The position numbers and the translations under genes are program-made. 31,996 nt of DNA from the NCBI GenBank assembly GCA_030247855.1, contig JAPDRN010000220.1:1-31996 (forward strand), read 5' to 3'. This document shows, one piece after another, positions 1 through 11,509 of the stretch; the stretch's first letter is position 1; every line of letters begins with the position of its first letter. The notes below the pieces were generated by a model. It was not told the DNA's origin. It saw only the letters and a program-made list of their open reading frames with translations, and did no database searches. The stretch is from Knufia peltigerae (taxonomy: Eukaryota; Ascomycota; Eurotiomycetes; Chaetothyriales; Trichomeriaceae).

Positions 1-2852
1 CCCCCCCCCCCCCCCGCCCCCCCGCAAGGGTTGGCGTTTTGGGCGTCAACATACACAATTTCCGAAGAAGAGCCACCTGCTGACCATGAAACAGATGAGA
101 ATTCTCGTTCTCATCAATGTCATCTCTGTATGAAGAAGTTCAATAGAAAGTGAGTCCGTCTGACAAGGCTGTTTGGTGCTAAGCACGCAGTGTCTAACCT
201 TCCCACGTAACATTACCAGAGATCTTCTTGATCGTCATATTACAATCCATGAACCTCGTAGTGGTCTCTCTGAAAAGAGTCGCAAGAGGAAAGACCGTGC
301 TGCAAAGGCCTGTCACTGGTGTATTGTGGCAAAGACAAAATGCTCCGATGAACGACCGTGTGAAAGGTGTCAGCAGCGGGCACTCCCTTGCGACATTCAT
401 GGTGAACCAACAACGCCCCCGAGCCTTTCATCCTTTACAGTGACATCTGTCGGCAATGAGCTGCTAAGCAACAACGACCCGTCTCTACCAACCATGAACC
501 ATGTTTTGGATCAAAGTGAGAGTATTGGTCCTTCGATACAACCCACACGTTACGAAGATGACCTTCACATGAACGGCGGCGGCTCTCTGTCCACTCAAAC
601 GGGGGACAGAGATGGCGAATCTTCTTCCTCTGCACTCCAACCACAACTACCTGATACAACGCAAACCAGGCAAGACTGGAACATGTCGGGTGATTTGAAC
701 GAGGTTCCTTATCTCCTGGAATACGAATTTTCCTTCGACTACGATGTTAGCAACTTGTTTGCCATGGACTTGGATTGGAACGCACTGGTCGAACCTAGCT
801 TTGCTCCTCCAAGCGAGTTTACTTCCGTCTCGGGTGACAACCAGAATCAAGACGTTTCTCATGCCCCGCCAACCTCACGAGCAGTCTTGGGTCATGAGGC
901 TTTCAAGCGTTCGCCGTGGGTGTGGCAAGCCGACTCTCATGACTCGGCAGACGTAGAGGAGGCTCCTCACCTTTCCAAAGCTCAGGAGAAGCTACTATTG
1001 CCTCGATTTCTCCTAGACAGAAACTCGGTGACTTCAATGGCAATTCCACCTACGATGGGAGACAGTGCTAGAGATGCCATACTCTTGCTGGTGCAGCGGA
1101 ACTCGGGGCCCACCACAACCGTTCAATCGTTCCCCTCTGTACAAACATTAAACTTTCTGTTGATGAATTTTTTGTTCCGGGAGAAAGATGAGGGTTGTCC
1201 CTTTATCCACATGCCATCCTTGGTCCCAGACAAGTGCCGGCCAGAGTTACTGACGGCCATGATCGCAGCTGGGGCTGTGACTGTCGGCATCGACCAGATC
1301 TGGAGGTTGGGGTTGGCCTTCCAGGAGAGGACCAGGATGGCTCTCTTTCACGCCATGGACACGGATAGCTCACTCCCTCGAAATCTGGACGTCGTCCGGG
1401 CTTCCCTTCTCTGGATCGAGACTGGCTTGTGGTGTGGCTCGGGTAGGAAGATGGAAGTGGCTGATTCAGCTGCGAATAACGTCCCAACTGAACGTTTTTG
1501 CTGTTATGCGCTCGTGTCACAGATAGCTAACGTGTCTATTAGATGCTCCGTCGAGCTGGTGTTTTGTACGCCGGCTTTTATGAAACCGAAACTGCCCCCC
1601 TTACAAGCGACAACGGTGACGTGCTCAAGACGAAATGGTTGAAATGGGTGAAATTGGAATCCTTCAAACGGTACAATGCAGACCTCGTTACAGTCTTGTC
1701 ACAACACCAACTAATACTTCATATCACAGGTTGGCACTTCGCGCCTTGATGAGCGACGTACAGAGTGCCATGGCCAGCATGCGAAGTACAACTTTCTCCA
1801 GCACCGACATCAATTTTGCCCTACCTGCTTCCCGAGATTTGTGGGACGCTTCGAGTGCCAGAAAGTGGAAAACGCTTGTGCTCGCGAAAAAGGATTCATT
1901 AGAAACCACTCCCACCCTCACCTTGATGGACATAATCCAAGATCCCTGGAAGTTGAGGACTTGTGGGGACAATTATGACCGCGTTCTCTCCATCACCGCG
2001 GCGTTGTATTGCCTTTGGCCTCAGGTGGCATCTTTCTTGGACAGCCGAGCTCTGCAAAGATCATTGACGACCGCCGACAAGCCGCCGGCTTCCTCGAGTC
2101 CAATGTGGCTCGAAGCCCAACGGCAAGATCTGTATCAAAGGTTGTCCAGCCTACGAGAGCTGGCGAGATCCATCGACTCGTTGACCGCCGACGTCCACAT
2201 GGCGTGTGAGTTGTTTTCCATGTCCCTGTTTGTGTCACCGATCGACACTCAAAAGTTTGTGGGTCGTTGTGGTGCGGAAGAATCTCAAGTCGTCGCACCG
2301 AGTCTTCAGTACTGGGCCGAGAGTGATGAACGTCGTTACGCCATGTGGCACGCAGGTCAGGTCCTACGAGCGGCAAGAAACATGATCCCTGCGCACATTC
2401 AAGGGTTCCGTGCGATTTCTGTGTATCAAGCTTGCCTAACACTCGCATTGCCACATTTATTGTCTGGGTCCGGTCGACAACCGCTGGTTAGGTCTGGTGA
2501 AATGATGATGGAGCGTGACATGACCGGTGGGAATCAACAAACAACAGCATCAGCGTTACCGTGTTCAACGGATGTCATGACCACCGGTAAACTTGTCATA
2601 CTGAACGACGAAGAAGGTATACAATCCAAATCTTACTTGTCGTCTAGAGGAGGTCATCAAACCCCGGCATTACTCGTCAGCGGTGGTCGAGTTCAACCGA
2701 TCTCGAACGTGGAGATGATTGCCAATACCATGGCGGGAATCTTTCGTGACAATCACCGACGCGGCTCATCATCCACCACCAACAATTCTACTCTTCCGCC
2801 TCTCCTGGAAAGATTGATTGCTCTGTTGACGGAGTTGAGTAAAGCTACATAG
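1..2852 (+). CDS. C2H2 plus Zn2Cys6 transcription factor, 5' partial
   Basis: Nuclear regulator with two zinc-binding DNA-contact modules followed by a fungal-specific regulatory domain. Model: <1..149, 220..1480, 1543..1670, 1730..2852; 886 residues are visible and the frame is open to position 1 with no start codon suitable for the finger, so the true start lies outside. Joining exon 1 to exon 2 gives CHLCMKKFN..RHITIH, a perfect C-x2-C-x12-H-x3-H finger, so intron 150-219 splits the finger. About 25 residues later comes C-x2-C-x6-C-x5-C-x2-C-x6-C (CHWCIVAKTKC, then CERCQQRALPC), nt 310-390. From about nt 970 on, FLDRNSVTSMAIPP and ALFHAMD..LLWIETGLW fit the fungal_trans/MHR region. The donor at 1481 (GTCCCA) is weak; the others are good. 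An S/T/Q-rich linker separates the halves. As the only regulator beside the enzyme and exporter genes it may control them; that is inference. Confidence 0.9.
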
Positions 2853-3073
2853 ATAACAGTGTGGTGTTGTCGAAGTGAAAAGAATAATCAGTCCGCAATG
2901 ATGAGTCGAAGGAGTTAGTTCCCTTGTTTTCAAAACCAGAGTCTTTTACATGCGCAAAACAATGTGTAGACACTAGATGGATGTGTTTGTCATTGTTCCA
3001 TCTCCAAAACATTTCCGATCCTGTCGTGCTCTCCTTCGTACCATGGTATCCCTATCCTTACGTCTGACTTGTC

Positions 3074-5168
3074 TCACATTCCAGTCAACGGAGGTATGAC
3101 CGGCAAGACCACATAATTGAGCAACCCATCACCGAAATGGATATGATTCAACCCGGCCAGTTTCGAGGCAGGTCTGTCCACAGGGTTGTCGTGGGAAAAC
3201 AATCCCGAACCTTGACTGTCCCCGGACGAGACTTCAAACACCAAAGAACCTCCCTTTTCGACCACCACGTTTGTTGGCCAAACCTCGACGTCGACCTCAT
3301 AGACTTTACCGGGTGCGACCGATTGTATGTCTGTAGAGAGATAATTCCGATGTGGGACGTACTCTCGGTGTCTCGGGTGACTGGTGTCCACTTTCCTCAG
3401 ACTCAACCGTAACCATCCCTTGGACAAGGGGACAGGATCTCCAGCCGCACCTGTATAGAAGATTTCTTCACCGTCTTCACCGACGTGACGTAAAGTGACA
3501 AAGACGTCGAGTTCCGATTCTTCTTGATATTCAGCTGCATCTTTCTCATCCTCGTCCCTGTGCTCGTCCTGACGACTCCTTGACAAATTCAAATGTGCTG
3601 TAACATGACCAGTAATTTCGGTCTCTTTTTCAAAGGCAGCACTCTGGAAACTCACAATCTGAGGATCTTTCATACTCCCCAAAGCCTTGTAATCTATTAC
3701 TTTGGTGGTGGAAGATGACGAAGGCGGATCGACCCCCAGAGACAAATCAGGACCCAAATACCATCTTTGATAATCTGTCCGAGCAATCGGCCATTCATTT
3801 TCTGGTCGGGTGGAAAAGTCCTTTTCTGCCGCGGCGTCATTGACACCCTTGTCCCCCTTCCGGAGACGGATCGAAACTTTCGGGACTTTTCCAGTCTTCC
3901 AACCTGCCCAGTCGTCATCTTTCAAGAAACAATCGAGAAATCCACGTTGTACCTCGACTTCCTCGGGATAATAGAATGGTAGGTCGTGACGTCCAGTAAT
4001 GAACCTCAACCACTTATGTTGAGATCCCGCCCAGGTATATCCTTCGACATTTCCCCTCAAGTGAAGAGTGATACCTCCCCAGTTGGCAACGGAAAGTAAA
4101 GGTACTTGGATGTCTTCCAGACGATAATCTCTTTTGGAATAATATTCGTCGTCTAGGAATCGATTTTCTACAACATATCACAATTGAAGAATCAGCATCG
4201 CAATTCACACCAGAGTATTTCCAACATGGATTGTGCATCTTCAAGGAATGTGTGTGTGAGTGACTCCGCGCGAAACACGCGGACGGTGGATATTTGGTGG
4301 GCACTTACTTTCATTGTCTACGTTTTGATCTCTCCGATTGAATTCCAAATCTTCGGGACTCAAATCACCTTCGATGGTATCTTCACCCCATTCGGAAGAG
4401 GCCCGACCGGGTCTCCCGTACTGGTTCGTGATCACCTGTCGATTCCACCAGAACCTGATGAAACCGTTGGACAAGATCCCTCCGGGTCGACAACGATCGC
4501 GGTAATAATCCGACATGCCTTCCCAGGGGATGATGGCCGCGAGTCCCTTGGGTCTCCGGGCGGCCACTCTCCATTGACTACCGGCATAGTAACTGATCCC
4601 CAGCAAACCTACTCTGCCAGAACACCACGGTTGTTCGGCCGCCCATTCCACAACGTCGAAAAATGCCTCGCTCGTACCTCTAGACATTGTATCCATGATT
4701 CCAGGGGATTGACCCAGCCCCACCTCGTCGGCTCTGACTATGGCGTAGCCGTGTCGACACCAAAAGACCGGTTCGGGAGTTTCCCAAGCTGCGTATCGTG
4801 ACTTGTGTTCTGCAGGGACTTGACTGTACGAAGCTCGATGGAAACTAGAGACAGATCCCCGCCAATGAATATTAGTTTGATGGGCAAGGTATGAAAATGA
4901 GGGACAAAGAAAAAACGTACTCTCCGTAAAAAATGTCTTTTCCGTATGGACCATAAGTGACCAAGACTGGATATCTGCGTGAGGTATCCATAGGACGATA
5001 GATGTTTGCTCGGACCGGCAGATTCGACCCCTTGAGAGGTACAGAGACATTCTTCTCGAAAATCAATCCATTTTCTTGGTCAGCCTTGACTTCTTTCAAG
5101 TCTCGAATTTCATGTCTCACCACCGCTGTGGCGGCGGATTGAGACTGTGCTGATGAGGATGATGCCAT
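3074..5168 (-). CDS. CocE/NonD-type alpha/beta hydrolase (X-Pro dipeptidyl-peptidase S15 family)
   Basis: Serine hydrolase of 625 residues, expected to cleave esters or amides. Model: complement of 3074..4167, 4309..4844, 4921..5168. I start at the ATG at 5168 (MASSSSAQ); the open frame beyond it has only a TTG. The N-terminal part carries VLVTYGPYGKD; the nucleophile elbow is GISYYAG with Ser at about residue 167, preceded by RADEVGLGQSPG and DTMSRGTSEAFFDVVEWAA. TGRHDLPFYYPEE, near nt 3970-4000, probably supplies the catalytic His. The usual GWYD acid motif is not obvious; the equivalent stretch reads VPLLSVANWGG. The last third is the beta-sandwich C-terminal domain of CocE-type enzymes. 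No signal peptide or membrane segment is seen, so it is probably cytosolic. Introns are 4168-4308 (141 nt) and 4845-4920 (76 nt). It shares its upstream region with the monooxygenase gene. The real substrate is unknown; the cocaine esterase name reflects the fold only. Confidence 0.88.
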
Positions 5169-6024
5169 CGTGATGTGACGGCATCGATTTTTGTTCGAAC
5201 AAGGAAACAAATACCTAGGTACTATTCAACAACAGACCAAACTCGAGGCTCGGCTTGAAGGTATGTAAGTTGTGCATCAGCATGGTCCTTTTCATCGATG
5301 ACCGTAGACCGGACCAAGCTACCACTACCAGTCTGTGTTGTTCGGAGGTAGATTGTTCCGTAGCCCGCGCTCTGCGGTTGAGTGAGTACCTACCGGCCCC
5401 AGAGAGGGGGGACGTCCCTAATGTGAACACGTCCGGAGTATGGAGTACGGAGAGTATTAGTATCGCGACAATTCTGGTCGAAGAATGAATCACGTGGGGT
5501 CCGTGGATCCTCGCCGACGTTGACCCCCGGAATTGTCCTAAACCCCTTTTCGTTCCCCCGTCCGGCCCCTCTTTGTGTATTTTCAGCCTCGCTCACACAA
5601 AATATTAAACTTCCGGGGAAAGGGGGAAAACTGTTCCTTCACCCTTGACGTCCCACAATGGACGCTGCTGGGACACTGTCTTTCTTTCTGGCTGCAAGTA
5701 ATGACCTCTTCTCTCATGCCCGGACTCGGTCTCGAGTTGTCACCGATCAAAACTGAGACTTCCGGTATTTGAAAATCCAACCCTGTGAGGCCTGCACCGC
5801 TAGCATGAACACTTTCCGGTGTGGTTTACGGCCTCTGGTGAGAGACCGTAATGGATCTCATGTTGCTCGAATCTTGCATTTGATTTCTAGTCTTATGATG
5901 GCTCTTGTCGAACGTTCTGGTACATAGAGAATGCTAGTGCCTTGTATTTTTCTACAAAACACGGTCCCTTAAAGAATCTCTTCATTTCCTTGTCTCTGGT
6001 CAATTGAACAAGTCGATCCCCTAA
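5169..6024. promoter_or_regulatory. Shared divergent promoter of hydrolase and monooxygenase
   Basis: 856 nt between two start codons that point away from each other, with no convincing coding sequence. It contains four TTCCGG/CCGGAA hexamers (5527-5532, 5611-5616, 5760-5765, 5814-5819), two of them extended to TTCCGGGG (5611-5618, and 5525-5532 on the minus strand). CGG triplets of this sort are typical contacts of Zn2Cys6 regulators. It also has a TATGGAGTACGGAG block at 5439-5452, a variant of the dispersed nonamer described below. Function is inferred from position only. Confidence 0.5.
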
Positions 6025-8378
6025 ATGATGTCCCACTCAAGTATTCCTGCAACAACTAACGGGGATTCGTGTGCACCGCCACGACCTCTGGAAGTCATCG
6101 TCATCGGTGCTGGCATTGCCGGGCTGACTGTAGGTATTGCTCTGCGCAAGAACGGTCATCATGTAAAGGTACGAACTTTTAGTATTACAAACCCGAATTT
6201 TGACAGGTTTAGCTGACAGCTAGACAAAAGATTTATGAGCAGAGTCGCTTCGCTCAAGAGTTGGGTGCGGCGGTCCACGTGGCTCCGAACGCGCATGGCT
6301 TGTTGAAAAAACTCGGTGTCGATCCCCAGGTCGGAGCGAACAAGGTGGAATGGGTAAGTCTCCATGAATATATAACCTCCATTGGGGGGTTCTTTTCCTC
6401 AAGTGAAACTAATCCATGGCAGATTCGCGAATTCACAGCATCTGGTGAATTGAATCGAGAAATTGATCTAAGCCAATCAGCAAAGTTATGGCAACATGTG
6501 AGTTCGTAGAGATTTGAGATGAACCATCCTCAAAGATCCTCTGACAGGTGTTGTAGGATTGGTTGTCGGCGCATCGTGTACGTCTCCATGAGGCGTTGAA
6601 AGAGGAAGCCTTGTCAGAGGATGGCCCTGGACGCCCGTGCGAGCTGCATCTGTCCAGCTCTGTCGTCAACGTCGATCCTCACAATGCATCGATAACGCTG
6701 AAGGGTGGGACCAAAATCTCTGCCGACGTCGTCATTGGTGCCGACGGTGTCCATTCCAAATCCCGTCGCAATGTGCCTGGCGGGGAGAATGCAAAGACAG
6801 TTGGTTCGGGAAAAAATGGCTTCCGGTTCATGATACCTCGTAAGGATGTGTTGAATGATCCCATCACCAGACCTCTCTTCGACAAGCCTGGCCAATTTTC
6901 CGTCATTCTCGGCACGGATCGACGAATCATCACCTATCCGACGTCGGATAATACACTCCTGAACTTCCTCTGTATACACCCGGAAGAGATGTCTGATCCG
7001 GGCGACGATAGCTGGAGCACCGAGACGAGCAGAGCCGCCGTCCTGGATGTCTACCGAGATTTTGCTCCAGAGTTCCTGGCCCTCCTCGAAAAGGCGAATG
7101 CCGAGTCTTTGAAGGTGTGGAAGCTGTTGGATATGGAAAACCTCCCCGGGTTCGTGAACGGTCGATTTGCCTTGATAGGAGATGCGGCCCATCCATTCCT
7201 GCCGCACCAGGGCCAAGGGGCCGCCATGGCCATGGAAGACGCCGTGGCTCTCAGCGTGGTCTTGGAACCAGGGTTGGCATGTCAGGAGATTCCAGAGCGA
7301 TTGAAACTCTACAACTCGATTCGATATGAGCGAGCGTGTAAGGTCCAGGAAGTAACACGTATCGCTGGGCAGGACATCCCGGACAAGAAACTCGACAGTA
7401 AGTTCATGTCTGTCGCCATTCCGCTGCCCTGTTGTTGCAGACATTAATCGTGTTTCGTTAGCAATCGAACACCGGAAATACAATTTCGGACATGACGAGT
7501 TTCACAACTCTGCGCAAAGGTTGAGAGAATGGAAGTGGGCGAGAATGAATAAATCTGCGCTCACGATGCCTGTCGCTTTCGCCCCGATCCTCACCACGCT
7601 TTCATCTTCGACCTCGTCGCCATCATTCGTCACTGCTTCAATCCAGTTCAGAACTTCGAAGACGCTGCTGCGAAACTTTTTACCTTCAGGAGTGCCAGCT
7701 TTGTCTTTTGAGGCTCCGGGTACCGTCGTGACTTGCTCATTCGCGCACACTTCGTTGGACGGGCTGGGCTGGCTCGACGGTGGTCGCTGCGAATCGTCTG
7801 GGCTGTACATTCACGATGTTAGTTACGACACATCGTACGGCAAGAAGTTCCGTGGAACCTACGTTCCTGTCATCTTCAACAACCAGACGGATTGTATCGT
7901 TCGTGACCGCGAGCATTATGGGCTCAATGCAGTGTACAGCTCGATGAATGTCGAGCATGACGGGAACCGCTACCACGCCAGTGCCTTTTCAAACGGACAC
8001 GCGTGGGCGGAGTTAGCGCTAGAAGATTTGCAGCCAGTTCCTTCAGATGCACTCGCCGCTTTGGGCACACCCACATTGGCAGGAACAATGCAAGATGAAG
8101 GCCTTTTGACTTGGAGATGCTCGCCCACATTTGACACCAAGACTCCCGACTTTGGTCTCTGGATTCCGTTCAAGCAGGGCGATGAAGATGTTCGTGTCAC
8201 CCAGGCGTGGAAAACCGAAAAAGCGACTATTCGATTCGAGTCCAACACATCACTGAAGAGACCGATACTTGCCGAAGTTGCCAGCAGACTATCAGAGATA
8301 CCAGTGTTTGATGTTTTGAGTGCTCACGTGGTCACAGGCACGGGTATCCCATCTTTTGGTCAACCACAGCGTATATGA
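6025..8378 (+). CDS. FAD-dependent monooxygenase fused to an acetoacetate-decarboxylase-like domain
   Basis: A 699-residue two-domain protein. Model: 6025..6168, 6231..6353, 6423..6497, 6557..7397, 7462..8378; all five exons agree in frame. The first half is a salicylate-hydroxylase-type class A flavoprotein: dinucleotide fold GAGIAG at residues 28-33, GADGVHS at about 175-181, and the flavin-binding GDAAHPFLPHQGQGAAMAMEDA from about residue 322. It ends with the family's usual NFGHDEFHNS..LREWKWAR and MPVAFAP (about 400-425). Most relatives stop there; this frame continues without a stop into about 275 residues resembling the acetoacetate decarboxylase (ADC) beta barrel, e.g. GTYVPVIFNN and VRDREHYGLNAVYSSM. 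In true ADC the stretch after the conserved RE carries PKK with the Schiff-base Lys; here the aligned residue is Ala (about 551) and the next is Val. It probably hydroxylates an aromatic or enolic substrate using NAD(P)H and O2, and the barrel may bind or convert the product without decarboxylase chemistry. Confidence 0.88.
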
Positions 8379-9174
8379 TAAGTGACATGTGGATGTGGTG
8401 TAAGGGAGGCTTTGATTCCCGAGTAATCGCTGTGGTGTTGGGCCTCACGGTTATATTGTTGACATAGACATGATGGACTTCCTAGACAATCAGCTTCCCT
8501 TCAGCTTTCCAGGTGGATAATCTTTAGCCATAATGGTATCTGCCACTGATGATGTGGTGCCATTCTCTACCTTTGCTCCTCACTATGCATAATTTGAAAA
8601 ATCCAGTGACCAATGTACAGTGTGCAACATTGTTCAGAGCACGTTTAACAGATCCAGGCTGCCTCGATCCAGCATGGTGGGACCTTTACGGAGAGGGGCC
8701 GGGAATCCGGGGTCGTTAATAGACTTTGTTTTCGAAAGCCGGGGCCAAGTTGTTTCTTCGCTGACTCGCGGGGAGAGACCGGAACGTCGACCCTTGGTTG
8801 CTCAAGTCCCTCGGTGAACTCAATTCTTGCTGTCCGCTCCAGTAAAGAGTCACGGGAGAAAATATAGTGCCGTAAGAAGGAGGCCAAAGGGTTTTGTGGT
8901 GGTGGGAAGAAGTTCCAGGCCCATCAATCACAAGCGAATGGCTTATTGCTTCCCCAGATTTTGAACTTGGCGCATCTCTTTTCCTGATCACATATGGGTC
9001 TTTGTACCGGCCAGCGGTTTGTGAGAAATCGATAGATACCCGCGGGCCCCCACACAAGCTTGATACTAGATAAATATGTCTCTATCGTGCACGCCCTTGC
9101 TCATCCCCAGGAACCTAGACCGAATGCTCTCAAGTTGTCTTAAGCACCATCAGTGAAAAATTTGACTCCCAAGA
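8379..9174. other. Intergenic: 3' end of monooxygenase gene, promoter of MFS exporter
   Basis: 796 nt; the open frames here look random and resemble no family. It holds AATCCGGGG at 8704-8712 and CCGGAA at 8779-8784, related to the motif in the shared promoter upstream. CTAGATAAATATG near 9066-9078 is a possible TATA-like element about 100 nt before the start codon. Confidence 0.4.
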
Positions 9175-11046
9175 ATGACAATGGAAGACAAGGATTCAGT
9201 TGCTCTTTCGCAAATCTCGCATGTCGAGGATCACTCGTCTCGTCAGCAGCCTCTAGGCGCGCAGGGGAGCATGTCCCAAAATCTTGAGGATGACGAGCCT
9301 TCGCAGCATTTATCGCTCAGGGGATTCATCGTCTTGACGGTAAGGAGAGAACAATGGTTTCAGGATTCCCAAGAACGACAGTTCAAGCTGACGATGACTC
9401 CACAGGGGATTGTAGGAACATATTTCGCTACGATGATTCACCTTGCCGGGTCCGGCCTCCTCGCACAAACCATTGCAGCGTACTTGGGGGCACCAAGTCA
9501 GTCTACCTGGCTCACTCTTTCTTTGATCATCATGCCCATCACTCTCGGTCCTTCAATCGCCCAAGCGGCCGACTTTTGGGGTCGCAAGGTCTTTGTCGTC
9601 GCGGGGATGGTCTTTGGCTTCACGGGATGTCTCATCGTGTCGCGATCGAACAGCATTGGAATGGCCATAGCAGGCCAGGCAATCGGAGGCCTCGGTCAGC
9701 CGACCCAGGCGTTGACGCATGCCATCATGTCTGAAATCATGCCACGCAAGTACCGCTCGTACGCTCAAGCCGCTCTTCAAATCTCAGTCGCCCTGTCTGC
9801 GGTGACGGCCCTGTACGTCGGAGGAGCCATGTCGAGAACAAACCCTGAAGGGTTCCGGAATTACTTCTACTTCGCTGCCGCCTGCTTCTTCTTCAACGCC
9901 GTGGTGTTTGCATTCCTCTACCGGCCCCCTCCTCGTGCTCTGCAGCAACTGGGTATCTGGATCAAGATTCGCAGCTTCGATGTCGGTGGAATGTGTTTGA
10001 CAATAACTTCCTTCTTGGGTATCTGCATAGGTTTAGGATGGTCTCAAAACCCCTATCCATGGTCCAACGTCCACGTTTGGCTCCCCTTCGGCCTCGGCGC
10101 CGTCTCGACCGTTGGGTTGGTCATCTATGCCACCCGGTTCAAGCGCGATGGCATCTATCATTGCGACCTGTTCGGCTCCCGCAACTTTGTCATCGCCGAA
10201 ATCTGCTTCTTCGCAGAAGGCTTTATGTTTCTGGCATTCAACAACTATGTCCCCTACCAGATTTCATTCTTGTATGGCAAGGACTTGTTCCACACGGCTC
10301 TCGAATACAGCATCGCTTGGTGGGTGGTCACTGTGGGTGCCTATCTTGGAGGCATTTACACTGCTCGTACCAGAACCATTCGCCCACCGCTGGTGTTCTC
10401 CTTCATTATGATGGCGGCCTTCTTTGGGGCGATGGCGGGCAGCAATCTGTCTTCCAATGTCCATATATATGGTCTTGTCGCCTTGTTTGGGCTAGCTTTG
10501 GGCATGGCCATGTGTAGTCTGGTGGTCCTGGGTCAAATATCGGTCCGTGCTGATTTGATCTCAACCGCGTCGGGCCTGTTGCTGGCGACTCGCGCCGGTG
10601 GAGGGACTGTCGGACTCGCCGTTTACAATGCTCTGTTCAATGCCGCAGTCGCTGACAAGCTGGCATCAAAAGTCGGCGCCGCTGCCATATCTCATGGGCT
10701 TCCGCCATCCTCACTTGGTCAGTTATTGGGTGCTCTTACCCACAACGATCAGCAAGCACTTGGCCACGTCCCAGGAATCAATCCACAGATAATCCAGGCC
10801 TCCGTGCTAGCCATGAAGGAAAGTTTCAACATTGCGTTCCGAAATGTATACATCATGTCAACTGCGATGGCAGGTGTTGTGCTCATAAGTATGTTCGACC
10901 CTGATCACAGGAACATTTCTCGTTATATACTGACATGGGTCATAGTCTCCTGTCTCATGAAAGAACCAAAGGATCAATTCACAAAAGCAATCGATGCTCC
11001 GCTTTTCAACAACGAGAAGCCCAAAGAAGTCATGGTTGATGATTGA
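9175..11046 (+). CDS. MFS exporter, TRI12-like, 14 membrane segments
   Basis: Drug/metabolite:proton antiporter of the plasma membrane, resembling the trichothecene efflux (TRI12) and siderophore transporter branch of the major facilitator superfamily. My model is 9175..9339, 9406..10888, 10946..11046, giving 582 residues. The DNA is also open straight through as 623 codons, because both introns are multiples of three (66 and 57 nt) and have no stop; see findings. Splicing restores the family pattern: LSLRGFIVLT runs into GIVGTYFATMIHLAG, and GVVLI runs into ISCLMKEPKDQFTKAIDAPL. Visible hallmarks are ADFWGRKVFVVAG between segments 2 and 3, SEIMPRKYRSYAQA in the following loops, and a long run of hydrophobic segments. 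The N-terminal 50 residues are polar and cytoplasmic. It lies downstream of the fusion monooxygenase on the same strand and converges on a second exporter. Substrate unknown. Confidence 0.9.
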   Translation: MTMEDKDSVALSQISHVEDHSSRQQPLGAQGSMSQNLEDDEPSQHLSLRGFIVLTVRREQWFQDSQERQFKLTMTPQGIVGTYFATMIHLAGSGLLAQTIAAYLGAPSQSTWLTLSLIIMPITLGPSIAQAADFWGRKVFVVAGMVFGFTGCLIVSRSNSIGMAIAGQAIGGLGQPTQALTHAIMSEIMPRKYRSYAQAALQISVALSAVTALYVGGAMSRTNPEGFRNYFYFAAACFFFNAVVFAFLYRPPPRALQQLGIWIKIRSFDVGGMCLTITSFLGICIGLGWSQNPYPWSNVHVWLPFGLGAVSTVGLVIYATRFKRDGIYHCDLFGSRNFVIAEICFFAEGFMFLAFNNYVPYQISFLYGKDLFHTALEYSIAWWVVTVGAYLGGIYTARTRTIRPPLVFSFIMMAAFFGAMAGSNLSSNVHIYGLVALFGLALGMAMCSLVVLGQISVRADLISTASGLLLATRAGGGTVGLAVYNALFNAAVADKLASKVGAAAISHGLPPSSLGQLLGALTHNDQQALGHVPGINPQIIQASVLAMKESFNIAFRNVYIMSTAMAGVVLISMFDPDHRNISRYILTWVIVSCLMKEPKDQFTKAIDAPLFNNEKPKEVMVDD

Positions 11047-11509
11047 TAAGTAAACTCACCGTCTTTGACGAGACGAAGGCTCGGGACGCGTCGTGAGTAA
11101 TGCGCGTGCAGTCGGACTAAAACAGTTTGAGCCTCGGGTGAACATCGCCGACAGAACGTGGAATAGATGAGACGAGTAGGAATGTGATCCTGCTGTTTTA
11201 GGAGGTCAAAAAATGAATTTCGTCGTTTTTCTTTGTCCTTTGTAAAGCATTTGCTGAGCTCTCCATATTTTTCTCTTGGTTGTATCAGCCGGTCTGGCAC
11301 TTTCTGTGCAGTCTTGTAATCCCTTCGCTCATAATCTTCGTAATCTGTGAGTACATACTCTGAGCTACTTTTTTCCTAGCCCTGAGTCCACAAGTGGCCA
11401 GACATTTCCTTGATGTGACGATGAGAAAGTGTGGAGGAGAGGTGTGTTTATCCCGGTGCATTTGATTAGCTATCCTTTATGATGCCCTTCGGCGTATTGT
11501 ATCTCGCGT
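11047..11509. other. Intergenic between convergent exporter genes
   Basis: 463 nt holding the 3' ends of two converging genes. It is T-rich in part (11210-11290) and shows no coding potential I can support. Confidence 0.4.

Noticed and set aside
1..25. Run of C interrupted by two G at the window start, in frame with the regulator (would encode poly-proline)
   Set aside because: More likely an assembly or sequencing artefact at a contig edge; I do not count it as protein sequence with any confidence.
4184..4801. 205-codon open frame on the plus strand over the hydrolase gene
   Set aside because: Shadow of the conserved serine-hydrolase exon; no recognisable motif.
6614..7483. 289-codon open frame on the minus strand across the monooxygenase gene
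   Set aside because: Antisense to conserved FAD-binding motifs; its translation resembles no family and reflects codon bias of the real gene.
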